Shown: positions 23,516-31,215 of the stretch, one piece after another
Layout: each line of letters opens with the position of its first letter
Position numbering within the stretch: the first letter of the stretch is position 1
From: a bacterium
GTDB lineage: Bacteria > Armatimonadota > Zipacnadia > Zipacnadales > Zipacnadaceae
Length of the DNA stretch: 42,272 bases
Assembly: GCA_030603495.1 (NCBI GenBank)
Contig: JAUVXR010000023.1
Span: 1-42,272 of the forward strand
Reading direction: 5' to 3'
Position numbers and translations under genes: made by a program
The notes under the pieces: generated by a model
Seen by the model: the letters and a program-made list of their open reading frames with translations, nothing else
What the model was told of the DNA's origin: nothing
Databases searched by the model: none

Positions 23516-24979
23516 ATGCATACTAACGCATCGCAGTTGCCCTGGGGGCATCACCGCCGGGGCACACACATTAATCTGGTAACGATGGCCGCCCTTGTCT
23601 GTATCGGGTTGCTGGCGTCAGCGACGCTTGGCATCACGGTATGCTGGGCGCAGGCGGAGCAGCCCGCCGCCGAAGCTGAGGGAATCCTCACCGGCCCCAC
23701 GGGCTATCCGCTGGTCAGCAACGTCTTCTACGATACGGACATTCGCCAGGCGCTGTCCGATGTGGCCTCCCAGACCGGCGCCACTATCATCCCCGATGAG
23801 AGCGTAATGGGCTATGTCACTCTTGACCTGCAGGATGTCGCTTTGGAGCAGGCATTGGAATGGATCCTGATGCCGGGCGGCTTCATCTACGCCGAAGTGG
23901 AGAAAGGCATCTACCTGGTCACCAGCCCCGATCCGACGGCGCCCAGCTTCGCCAGAATCGCTCGTACTCAAATAGTCGAACTCGACTACATTGACAGCGA
24001 TGAACTGAAGAGGCTACTGCCGGACATTTACAGCCCATTTGTTAAGTTTGATGAGATAGGCAATCGCGTAGTAGTGACCGCCCCGCCCAGACTTCTTGAA
24101 AAAGCCGTCGCGCAAATCAAAGCAATAGACGACCCGCCGCTGCAGATTATGATCGAGGCGTTGGTGGTGGAGACCAATCGGGACGCGTTGCGGGACTTCC
24201 AACTGAGCCTGCAGGGCGAGCATGTGGGCATGAGCAGTGCCACCGGGTTGATAACCTACGTAGACCAAGCCGAACAACTGCTGCATCAGCTATTGTGGCT
24301 AACTGACAAGCAAAAAGCTACCATTAGGGCTAATCCACGAGTGGTGGCCCAGGAAGGCGACGAGGCCAAGGTAAGTGTGGCCACCGAGCAGTACTACCAG
24401 ATACTGACGGGGCGAGTCGGCTGGGAATATGTAAGACTGGAGGCAATAGAGGCGACCATCGGTTTGACCATAACGCCGCGAGTAGCTGAAAAGGATAACA
24501 AGGTAATCTGCACCATTAAGCCAGAGGTGGGCGATGTAACCGGAACGGGCCCCAACAGCTTGCCAATTATCACCAGACGAACGGCCGAAACCACCGTGCG
24601 CATCGCCGACGGTAAGGTCATCGCTATTGGTGGACTGCTCCAAGAGGTCAAACGCGAGACCGAGCGCAAGATACCGCTACTGGGCGATCTGCCTCTGATT
24701 GGCCCGCTGTTCCGCAGTACAAGCAAGGAAAGCCACCAACGAGAAATTATCATCTTCGTAGTTCCTCATATTCTCGACGAGGCCGGCGGATTTGAGGGGC
24801 CACTGTTGTTCCAACGCCAGCTAGAGCAGCCAGCTAATGGGCCAGGAAACACCCCTGAGCAGCCGAGTGGGCGAAGAGACCGAACCGGGGCGACCACTCA
24901 GGATGAAGAGGCCCGCTCCTCGGTCAGAGGTCTGCGTGAATCGTTTCACTTTCCTCCAGCGGTAGGAAGCAAGCACTAA
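23516..24979 (+). CDS. Secretin (type II/IV pilus-type outer-membrane pore)
   Basis: 487 aa. The signal segment (MAALVCIGLLASATLGITVC) follows a polar N-region. Residues about 65-140 form an STN/N0-like domain (NVFYDTDIRQALSDVASQTG and LDLQDVALEQALEWIL), then an N1/NolW-type region. The C-terminal secretin domain (about 280-430) ends with the hallmark KIPLLGDLPLIGPLFR and then IIIFVVPHIL. It should form an outer-membrane channel, and it is shorter than PilQ or GspD, with fewer N-domains. No ATPase, inner-membrane platform or prepilin is in the window. It is the last gene of the exoprotein run, suggesting it exports or anchors products of the preceding genes. Confidence 0.9.
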   Translation: MHTNASQLPWGHHRRGTHINLVTMAALVCIGLLASATLGITVCWAQAEQPAAEAEGILTGPTGYPLVSNVFYDTDIRQALSDVASQTGATIIPDESVMGYVTLDLQDVALEQALEWILMPGGFIYAEVEKGIYLVTSPDPTAPSFARIARTQIVELDYIDSDELKRLLPDIYSPFVKFDEIGNRVVVTAPPRLLEKAVAQIKAIDDPPLQIMIEALVVETNRDALRDFQLSLQGEHVGMSSATGLITYVDQAEQLLHQLLWLTDKQKATIRANPRVVAQEGDEAKVSVATEQYYQILTGRVGWEYVRLEAIEATIGLTITPRVAEKDNKVICTIKPEVGDVTGTGPNSLPIITRRTAETTVRIADGKVIAIGGLLQEVKRETERKIPLLGDLPLIGPLFRSTSKESHQREIIIFVVPHILDEAGGFEGPLLFQRQLEQPANGPGNTPEQPSGRRDRTGATTQDEEARSSVRGLRESFHFPPAVGSKH

Positions 24980-25036
24980 GTCGATTGAAACGAGGGGCAT
25001 CAAGTCACCAAGTGCAATCGGGACAATTGCCCAGGA

Positions 25037-25207
25037 CTAACCCGTACCGCTAAGCACTTGGGTCGCCCACACGCTCGAGGAGCCAAGCTTCGCGGCCAGA
25101 TCCCCCCTGTTCTTGGCCAGCTCAGAATCGAGCATGGCCTCGAATCGCCTATCCCTTTCCAGAGGCGTCTCTTTGCGGACTCTTGGCGGTCGTGCTCGAG
25201 GAATCAT
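25037..25207 (-). CDS. Small KorB/ParB-like HTH protein or fragment
   Basis: 56 aa from ATG 25207 to TAG 25037, just downstream of the serine recombinase on the same strand. It contains RRFEAMLDSELAKNRGDLAA followed by KLGSSSVWATQVLSG. Position by position this parallels the HTH block in the recombinase tail (FQELLEAGVVNNRAEIARHC, then GLSRARVTQVM). Thus it is a third, diverged copy of the same DNA-binding module. No strong ribosome-binding site is evident, so it may be a relic. Confidence 0.45.
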   Translation of the reverse strand: MIPRARPPRVRKETPLERDRRFEAMLDSELAKNRGDLAAKLGSSSVWATQVLSGTG

Positions 25208-25277
25208 ATATGGAATAGCCGGATCGTACCGAAACTCAATACTCTATCCGGGGCCACTTGCAAGCCCGTGCTCCTGC

Positions 25278-27194
25278 TCAACCCATCTCGTTCTGGAGTT
25301 CTTCGAAACCATCGACCTGCGCCCGCTCATTCGCGAGAGCAACGATGTTTCGCAACCGCCGCCCAGAGTAGAGCTGTTGCTCCCCAGGGGGAAGGGATAT
25401 AACGTACTCCCGAATCTCATCAGGTAGATGGAGCAACTTCATAACCTGCGTAACCCGAGCCCTACTCAGGCCACAGTGCCGGGCAATCTCGGCTCGATTG
25501 TTAACTACTCCGGCCTCCAACAGCTCCTGAAACTCATACGCAAGGGTAAGCGGATGCCTGTAAGGCTCTCGACATTCCTTCGCAACACCGTGTTTTGCCC
25601 GCCGTTTCAGGCTTTCTGGGGTGAATGTGAACCGCGTGGAAAAGTTCTCACAATTGCCCGCCCCGGGGAGCCAGTTTTGTTTCTGGGCTTCAAAATCGTC
25701 AGAACCCTTGTGGTTACAGGCATACTCGCGGTTCGAGTGGGCAATGAGGTCAAACGGAGGCCGGTAGACCGGGGACAAGGAGCCGTTACCCCAGGTAGCA
25801 TGTGAAACCACGCAATTAAGCAGTCTACGCTGCTCTTCTGGGGATTGGGCGGTATATAGGTCGTAGGACTTGTCGGCCAGTTCGAGTAGCTGAATGCCCT
25901 CTTCGATGTAGCTCTGATTCGCCTGTTCGTGGATTTCGATCCTCCGCCGTGTGTCTGCTTGTTCTTTACGCCACTCGGCGCTCTTCTCATCGAAGTAGGC
26001 ACCCGAGATACTTCCGTCGAGCTTGTCAACGTACATCGCGTCAATCCGGTCCTGTAGCTTCTGGTATCGCTTTTGCAGCTCAGCAACCACCTTGTCGTGG
26101 AATTCCTTCTCGTCGACGTGGCTGGCGCGCAGCGTATCTCGCACCCATTCCAGTATCTCGGGCTCAAAGTGTAGGTCTCTTAGGACATCTCCGAACTGCT
26201 GCGAGAGTTCCTCTTCCCGCACCCACGGCTCACCGCACTTGCCCTTGTTGCCTGTGCAGTGGTAGTAAACATATTTGCCCTTCTTCTTCTCAGCGACAAG
26301 AGCACAGCCACAGTGATCACAGGAGACCAGGCCCTGAAAAGCCCACCAGTGCTTCTGATGCCGGGTGCGCCGGTTACCGTTCCTGTTCATCACTGATTGC
26401 ACCGTGTCCCAGAGTCCCTTTGAGACAAGTGGTGTGTGGCTACCCTCGTAAGTCTTTCCGTCCCACATAAAGTCCCCGTAGTAGATGGGGTTGCTCAGGA
26501 TCTTGTGTACAGCGCTCTTGGTGACTGGCCGTTTGCTTATGCGATTAGATAGGCCTTCCTCATTGATCTGGCGGGTCACTTCAAGCAACGAGTAGTCACC
26601 AGTCGCATACAGCTCAAATAGTCGGCGAATCAGCGGCGCGGTCTCAGGATCCAGGACAATGTGTCGCTTGCCATTTGTATCCACATTGAGGTATCCGAGA
26701 GGGGCAAAGGATGGCCAGATGCCCTGCTCAGCTTTCTCCCGCATGCCCTTGCTCGTCTCCTCGGAGAGGTTGTCGACGTAGTTCTTGGCCATCAGCACCT
26801 TGATGCCGTGCATGAACTTCTCAGTTGACCGCGAGTCATCAGACAGGACGAAGTTCTCCTTGACGAAGCGGATCTCGATGTCCAACTCATCAAGGGTCAC
26901 GTAGTCGCGAAGGTTGCGATAGAGACGGTCGGTCTTCTCCACCAGAATGATCCTGCACCGGTCGGCGTGGTCCGCCAGGAAATCCACCATCTCCGCAAAG
27001 CCCGGCCTTCCCGTTGCCTTGGCGGTCTCGACGTCCACGAACTCCTGCTTTACTGCCAGCCCTGATTGACTGGCATAATCCCTGAGCAGCTTCAACTGGG
27101 CCGGTATCGAAAAGCCCTCTTCTTCCTGCTGTCTCGAGGAGACGCGAGCATATATGACCGCGTGGTGTGCTCCCTCAGTTCTCATGTTGCTCAT
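25278..27194 (-). CDS. Large serine recombinase with fused KorB/ParB-like HTH
   Basis: 638 aa. The resolvase-type catalytic domain (about 10-150) opens with VIYARVSSRQQEEEGFSIPA, where the nucleophile is the first Ser after RV (about 19). A recombinase domain follows, with LGYLNVDTNGKRHIVLDPE and GLSNRISKRPVTKSAVHKIL. A zinc ribbon with CDHCGCALV and later Cys (about 290-325) precedes a coiled coil and a C-terminal beta region. Typical relatives end near a WLPG segment. Here the frame continues for ~120 residues with a ParB/KorB-like HTH (GVVNNRAEIARHCGLSRARV). It catalyses site-specific integration or excision. The tail may aid DNA binding, or may come from read-through into host DNA at an attachment site. 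Confidence 0.9.
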   Translation of the reverse strand: MSNMRTEGAHHAVIYARVSSRQQEEEGFSIPAQLKLLRDYASQSGLAVKQEFVDVETAKATGRPGFAEMVDFLADHADRCRIILVEKTDRLYRNLRDYVTLDELDIEIRFVKENFVLSDDSRSTEKFMHGIKVLMAKNYVDNLSEETSKGMREKAEQGIWPSFAPLGYLNVDTNGKRHIVLDPETAPLIRRLFELYATGDYSLLEVTRQINEEGLSNRISKRPVTKSAVHKILSNPIYYGDFMWDGKTYEGSHTPLVSKGLWDTVQSVMNRNGNRRTRHQKHWWAFQGLVSCDHCGCALVAEKKKGKYVYYHCTGNKGKCGEPWVREEELSQQFGDVLRDLHFEPEILEWVRDTLRASHVDEKEFHDKVVAELQKRYQKLQDRIDAMYVDKLDGSISGAYFDEKSAEWRKEQADTRRRIEIHEQANQSYIEEGIQLLELADKSYDLYTAQSPEEQRRLLNCVVSHATWGNGSLSPVYRPPFDLIAHSNREYACNHKGSDDFEAQKQNWLPGAGNCENFSTRFTFTPESLKRRAKHGVAKECREPYRHPLTLAYEFQELLEAGVVNNRAEIARHCGLSRARVTQVMKLLHLPDEIREYVISLPPGEQQLYSGRRLRNIVALANERAQVDGFEELQNEMG

Positions 27195-27289
27195 AGCCTG
27201 ACTCCCTCATTTCCCGGATAAAAGCTGAGTGCAGCGGCATGCAGCACGAGCTGGGCTGTCTGACGGTCAGCTCAAGGTCTGGCCGGGGG

Positions 27290-27694
27290 CTATACCTTCT
27301 GATACCACATCCAGTACCAGAGTCCTGGACTATACGGGAATACCAAGTACAGGTCAGGACCAGACGGAAAGAAAGACGCTATCTGTGGGCTTCCGTCGTC
27401 AAAAGTATAGAAGGTCCCAAGGTTAGTCCATATCCCTGTTACTGTCCCGCCTCCCCCAGGATACACCATTGTCCATTCTGCCTCGTGGTTACTGAAGCAG
27501 CGCAGGGTCGAGGCAATCGGCCCCAGGTCGGGGTCCCTGTAACTATCCAACGAGAGGCTTATAGCGTACAGCTCCCACGTCCCCACTATGAAGTCCTGGC
27601 TGGACCCGCCACCGCCGCCTCCACAGCCCACAAGTAGCCCTACCACCACTGCCGCCGTGATAACACTGACTGCCCAGAATCTGTTACGCTTCAT
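27290..27694 (-). CDS. Small lipoprotein under the 96-nt leader RNA
   Basis: 134 aa from ATG 27694, with GGAGG eight bases upstream. The signal ends in a lipobox (AAVVVGLLVGC) followed by a flexible Gly-run. The mature part of ~100 residues begins FIVGTWELYAISL, a lipocalin-like opening, and is rich in Tyr, Trp and Gly, suggesting a small beta-barrel. The function is unknown. The 96-nt structured RNA and its promoter lie immediately upstream, the same arrangement as for the OB-fold membrane protein at 7436-7900. The two proteins share no sequence similarity that I can see, beyond being small and envelope-bound. Confidence 0.75.
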   Translation of the reverse strand: MKRNRFWAVSVITAAVVVGLLVGCGGGGGGSSQDFIVGTWELYAISLSLDSYRDPDLGPIASTLRCFSNHEAEWTMVYPGGGGTVTGIWTNLGTFYTFDDGSPQIASFFPSGPDLYLVFPYSPGLWYWMWYQKV

Positions 27695-27730
27695 CTGTCT
27701 GCCCTCCGTGCTTGATCCGGGGGCACACAA

Positions 27731-27826
27731 AAGGCCGGCCCCCTGGTGGCCTCTTGAGGAGTGGAAACTCCGTCAAGCACCTGAGAGCCGGCCATAGCCA
27801 GCACGGAGTCTCCTGTCTCAAGAGGC
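27731..27826 (-). ncRNA. 96-nt structured leader RNA, copy B
   Basis: Same element as 7946-8041. P1 is GCCTCTTGAG (27826-27817) with CTCAAGAGGC (10 bp). P2 is GGAGACTCCGT with ACGGAGTTTCC (11 bp, one G-T). P3 is a hairpin with TATG loop. Relative to copy A, two P1 base pairs change on both sides (A-T to C-G, C-G to T-A) and most other substitutions are G-T tolerant or in loops. GGGGGC/GCCCCC pairing (27743-27738 with 27724-27719) sits between the element and the ribosome-binding site, matching the downstream helix of copy A. Confidence 0.75.
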
Positions 27827-27833
27827 ACTGCTT

Positions 27834-27862
27834 ATTATAGCTACGGAGGGCCACTAGGTCAA
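27834..27862 (-). promoter_or_regulatory. Sigma70-type promoter of the lipoprotein leader
   Basis: Minus strand: TTGACC (27862-27857), a 17-bp spacer, then a perfect TATAAT (27839-27834). The predicted start, 27826-27827, is the first base of helix P1. Parts of the spacer (TAGTG after the -35 and TAGCT before the -10) are also shared with copy A. Confidence 0.75.
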
Positions 27863-27998
27863 ACACTGACAGCACCTTTCTTTCCTGCGTCTTTCCGGTC
27901 AAGCTGCCCGATTTACCCTATGCTATGGGTCGGGTCTGATCATTTCGTCGCGCCTACGGGCCTACTGGTACAAATGCTCCTGTGGGCTGTTAGTTCGT

Positions 27999-28721
27999 CT
28001 ACTCTCCGTTAGCACTACACTTTGCCACATATTCCCTTGTTCGCTCCGCCAACCACTGGAAAAGAGCATCACTGTCATTAAGCATATCGGTACAGTTGTC
28101 ACCGGTCAGCTCCACTCGCCATGTGTCACACAGTCCCATGCCCGCGTCTTCGAATTGCAGGCCCAAGTGCTCTTGAAGGTCTTCCACGGTGCTCAGGTCG
28201 TCTATACAGCCATCTGTATGCACTAGAGCGTTGCGCACCCTCCGCCAGCGATCAATGCGTTCCCACTCGGAACTAGACCTCAAGCTGGGCCAGCCAAGTG
28301 TCGTCACAATGTCATCTAACCGCTTCGATATTTCATCAAACCCCATACGGTCCGGACTGCACTTCCGGCCCTCGAGTGTTTGGCAGTACACTCTCAGCGC
28401 GTCCTTCAAGGACTGTTCTACAGCAGAATAGACCATCAGCACTACGGCCTCATACAGAATCTTGTGGAAGTGTATTGCGACCATAGCGGCTTTGTCCCAG
28501 ACAAGCTCCTCACGGCACTGATCCCAATACCCCTTATTGGGAACATCCGCGAGCCGTTGGCTGAACTCCTTGGCTGCAGCTTCCCTTGCACCTAATTCGG
28601 CATCTGTCCATCGCCCTGCACAGCCCAGGAAATCTGCGATGGCATGCAGCGAGGGCCCCAGGCCGACTTCTTCTACCATCGACGTCAGCATCTCCAATCC
28701 TTTTTCTCTTTCCGTTGGCAT
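27999..28721 (-). CDS. HEPN-domain protein (putative RNase or toxin-like)
   Basis: 240 aa, all-helical, cytoplasmic; AAGGAG lies five bases before ATG 28721. Residues about 80-170 look like a HEPN four-helix bundle: an upper helix with FHKILYEAVVLMVYSAVEQS and the RNALVH motif (Arg 163, His 168), the R-x4-H signature of HEPN ribonucleases, followed by a conserved Thr-Asp. HEPN proteins cut RNA in toxin-antitoxin, abortive-infection and Abi-like defence systems. The gene lies downstream of an integrase and a 70-aa gene on the same strand, which fits mobile-element cargo. No nucleotidyltransferase (MNT) partner is adjacent, so if it is a toxin the antitoxin is not obvious. Confidence 0.65.
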   Translation of the reverse strand: MPTEREKGLEMLTSMVEEVGLGPSLHAIADFLGCAGRWTDAELGAREAAAKEFSQRLADVPNKGYWDQCREELVWDKAAMVAIHFHKILYEAVVLMVYSAVEQSLKDALRVYCQTLEGRKCSPDRMGFDEISKRLDDIVTTLGWPSLRSSSEWERIDRWRRVRNALVHTDGCIDDLSTVEDLQEHLGLQFEDAGMGLCDTWRVELTGDNCTDMLNDSDALFQWLAERTREYVAKCSANGE

Positions 28722-28801
28722 CGTAGCTCCTTTTGCGCTTTAAGCGCGGTTTGTGGCTGCCTACGGGTTTCCTGTGGCCTCGTTTTCGCTGACCTATGCG
28801 C

Positions 28802-29014
28802 TCAGGGAAGCATTCCAAAGTGCCGCATGGCATCTTCAGTCATTGGCCTGGCCCAGTCAGGACAGGGGTTTGCGCGGCCACTACCGGGCATACGATTGTG
28901 GGCACGTCTCACCGGCAGCCCGTTGAGTTCTTTGACGTGGGCAATCCAACAGGTCTTCACAGTTGGCCCATACTTCGCCTGCACAAACGCCTGGATTTCT
29001 GCATAACTAGCCAT
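28802..29014 (-). CDS. Conserved 70-aa hypothetical protein
   Basis: The sequence has a recognisable conserved pattern: YAEIQAFVQAKYG at the N-terminus, KTCWIAHVKELNGLPVRRA in the middle, and a C-terminal Pro-rich CPDW...F-GM(L) end. I recall small proteins of this kind from mobile elements and phage-like regions. They have no assigned function and may bind DNA or RNA through the basic middle. ATG 29014 lies 21 bases after the integrase stop, and the HEPN gene follows after 80 bases, so the three form a likely operon. A candidate partner or antitoxin for the HEPN protein, on position alone. Confidence 0.65.
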   Translation of the reverse strand: MASYAEIQAFVQAKYGPTVKTCWIAHVKELNGLPVRRAHNRMPGSGRANPCPDWARPMTEDAMRHFGMLP

Positions 29015-29035
29015 TGGTCTTCGCCGCCTCCGTGA

Positions 29036-29797
29036 TCATGCGCTCAGGACCTCGGCCAGGGCTTCTCGCTGCTCCTGTGGCAGAGCGGCCAGGGCCTTAG
29101 CTATCCGCTGCACCTCGTCTTCCTCTGCCGGCGGCGCCACCTCCAGGGCCTCCACCGCCTGCCGTACATCTTTGTCTCTGGCCTCCGCATATATCTGCGT
29201 GGTGGTGACGGCCCGGTGCCCCAGGAACTTGCGGACTATCTCGATGTTGCCAGTCGAGTTAAAGAGCCGCTGGGCTGCCGAATGCCGCAGGGTATGCGGA
29301 TGTACCCAGTCCGGCAGGCCCGCCTTCTCCGCTAACCGCTTGACCAGTTCCCGCACATACCGAGGCTGGATCTTCCGGCCTGGCTGGATTTGCTTCTCCT
29401 GCGTAGTACCGGGAATAAACTGCCCGTCGTCACCCCGGACGGGGAACCGCAGCTTACCCCTGGAGAGTGTGGTAACGACCAGGCCATTGTTCAGCCCCAG
29501 GCTCGCCCGCCGCTCCAGCCACCGGGCCAGGGCATCACGGCCGCGGCCCGTCAGGTACACGATCCGCTCCCAGCCGCCCTTGGTGTGGGTGAGGTGCAGG
29601 GAGGTAACCTCCTCCCGCTCGCGCCGCAGGTCGCCGCTCTCCAGAGACAGCACCTCGTCCAGGCGCAGGCCGCCGTCAGCCATAAGCACCAGCAGGGCGC
29701 GGTTGCGTAAGGCCATCGAGCTTTTGCCCTCCACCTGGTCGAGCAGGGCGCTTACCTGCTCTTCGGTGAGGGATTTGGGTAGTTTTCTGCTTGTCAT
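29036..29797 (-). CDS. Tyrosine recombinase lacking the N-terminal core-binding domain
   Basis: 253 aa from ATG 29797 (GTG at 29800 is equally possible; GGAG lies 6-9 bases upstream). The catalytic fold is complete: Arg in GGLRLDE (about 45), Lys in THTKGG (about 73), HTLRH (His 168, Arg 171), LGHRAV (His 194) and the nucleophile in TTQIYAEA (Tyr 203). The usual ~100-residue SAM-like arm or core-binding domain is missing, so it resembles short integron- or XerH-like forms or a trimmed phage integrase. A polar tail (about 215-253) matches the remnant at 5297-5422. A consensus promoter precedes it. It probably mobilises the block with the 70-aa and HEPN genes. Confidence 0.85.
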   Translation of the reverse strand: MTSRKLPKSLTEEQVSALLDQVEGKSSMALRNRALLVLMADGGLRLDEVLSLESGDLRREREEVTSLHLTHTKGGWERIVYLTGRGRDALARWLERRASLGLNNGLVVTTLSRGKLRFPVRGDDGQFIPGTTQEKQIQPGRKIQPRYVRELVKRLAEKAGLPDWVHPHTLRHSAAQRLFNSTGNIEIVRKFLGHRAVTTTQIYAEARDKDVRQAVEALEVAPPAEEDEVQRIAKALAALPQEQREALAEVLSA

Positions 29798-29834
29798 CAC
29801 CTTTCTCTCCTTTCCTGCCGATAAGTGTAGTTAG

Positions 29835-29895
29835 CGGCAGTATACCATAAGCAATTTACCCTGTCAAATCCCTCCTTAAATAAAACGGCAGTATA
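29835..29895 (-). repeat. Direct repeat TATACTGCCG upstream of the integrase
   Basis: The 10-mer TATACTGCCG occurs at 29844-29835 (including the -10 box) and again at 29895-29886, 51 bases apart on the same strand. One copy covers the promoter, so this could be an autoregulatory operator or a recombinase binding site. Confidence 0.45.
29839..29867 (-). promoter_or_regulatory. Consensus promoter of the tyrosine recombinase gene
   Basis: Minus strand: TTGACA (29867-29862), a 17-bp spacer, then TATACT (29844-29839). The expected start is about 35 bases before the ATG. Confidence 0.75.
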
Positions 29896-29897
29896 AT

Positions 29898-30278
29898 TCG
29901 AGAAGGTGACCTCCTGCCGCTGGTTGTGCGTGCCGGACCAGGGGCGGAATCTAATCCCCGGCCACAATGCCTTTCCCCGGTGCTGGACACCGGTTCGTGT
30001 GGGCGAAACGTATGTTCGATACTTTCCCCTGGGTGTAGATCGCATTGCTCGTCCTGGGTGCTTAACTCTCTACTGGTATTGCGTTTATTCGCGCTGTAAG
30101 CCTCCGTCTGCCTTCGGGTAGGGGTAAGACACCACATCACTCCTGCCGGCGCAACCTGCGCCCTATCCTGCTCCCCTATCTATACCGCTGGAACCTTTCT
30201 GGCCTCCGATCTGGCCGCGCACCCGCACCCCCCTAGTTCGTTTTTCGCGCGATCCGCTATACGTATGTCTTGGACCAG
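29898..30278. other. Intergenic region without visible gene
   Basis: No reading frame with coding character, no clear promoter and no terminator. It may hold the attachment site of the integrase, but no repeat pair marks it. Confidence 0.4.
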
Positions 30279-30898
30279 TCTCTGAAAAAACTAGCAAAAA
30301 TTTCAGCGAGACCGCTCCTTCAGCAGCCGTGCTTCCAGTTCGCGGTCTCCTCGGCAAGCGCGGTGAATGGCAAAGTCGCGGCCCATACCGTCAGCTATCA
30401 GTCTGCTCACTTCGGCGACCGCCTGCTCCACGCGGAGATCAGTCTCTACGGCCGCGGCGGGTGGTGGCCAAGGTGGAGTGGCACTGTGGAGAGCTCTTCC
30501 CCCGAGTGAGTTTTGTGGTGACGAACCTGCGGGCTACGCCGCAAGCGGTAGTGGAGTTCTACAACCGGCGGGGCACGGCGGAGCAGTGGATCAAGGAAGG
30601 CAAATACGCCCTGCACTGGACCCGTCTATCCTGCCATCGCTTTGTGGCCAATCAAGTCAGACTAGCCCTGTTTGTGTTGGCCTACAACCTGGGCAACTTT
30701 CTGCGGCGGTTAGCCCTGCCGGAGAGCATACGCCACTGGTCGTTGCGTAGCATCCAGGTTAAGTTGATCAAGATCGGGGCCAAGGTAGTTCACCATGCAC
30801 GACAAGTAATCTTCCAGATGGCGGAAGTGGCGATATCCAAGGAGCTCTTCGAGCAGATTCTGGAAGGAATCTGGGCCTTAGCCCCCGGTGCCGGGTGA
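30279..30898 (+). pseudogene. IS1380-family transposase remnant (C-terminal part)
   Basis: From about 30460 to TGA 30896-30898 the frame shows an IS1380-type DDE transposase end: RRVVAKVEWHCGELFPRVSF, VVEFYNRRGTAEQWIKEGK, and WTRLSCHRFVANQVRLALFV followed by LAYNLGNFLRRLALPE. The Glu in the YNRRGTAEQWIKEGK block is the third catalytic residue. The upstream two thirds, with both catalytic Asp, are missing, and the region 30279-30460 is shifted between frames, so the element is dead. It forms the left border of the sugar gene cluster. Confidence 0.8.
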
Positions 30899-31067
30899 CT
30901 ATGACCTCACTGCGGCGAAGCATCGGTAGTTTTGCTCATGCCCGGGCGGGACTGTGTCTGCCATCGCCCAAAAGCAGTCATACTTGTTCAATTGGGGGCA
31001 CAATCTTCGTCATAACCCTTTTGCTCTCGGGTTTTTATGGCTTAATCATCCGCAGCAGGAGGAATTA

Positions 31068-31187
31068 ATGCAGGACACAGAGAATATTAGACGCAGCAAC
31101 AAAACATATGGGCAATCCCAGTTTTGGTATAAACTTCTGGACGAAGGTATGAATCCCGTCGGCGCGGCGCCATATTCAAAATCCTGA
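31068..31187 (+). CDS. Possible 39-aa protein or truncated gene start
   Basis: ATG 31068 follows an excellent site (AGGAGGAATTA). The 39-residue product contains YGQSQFWYKLLDEGMNPVG and ends PYSKS. No family is recognised. The strong site with so short a frame suggests the 5' end of a gene whose remainder was lost, or a small leader peptide for the sugar cluster, whose first gene starts 28 bases later. Confidence 0.4.
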   Translation: MQDTENIRRSNKTYGQSQFWYKLLDEGMNPVGAAPYSKS

Positions 31188-31215
31188 TCTGGAACAAAGA
31201 CAGGAGAGGCAGGCC

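Noticed and set aside
27999-29014. Classic HEPN-MNT toxin-antitoxin pair
   Set aside because: The adjacent 70-aa protein has no nucleotidyltransferase motif (GSxARG-type), so the MNT label would be wrong.
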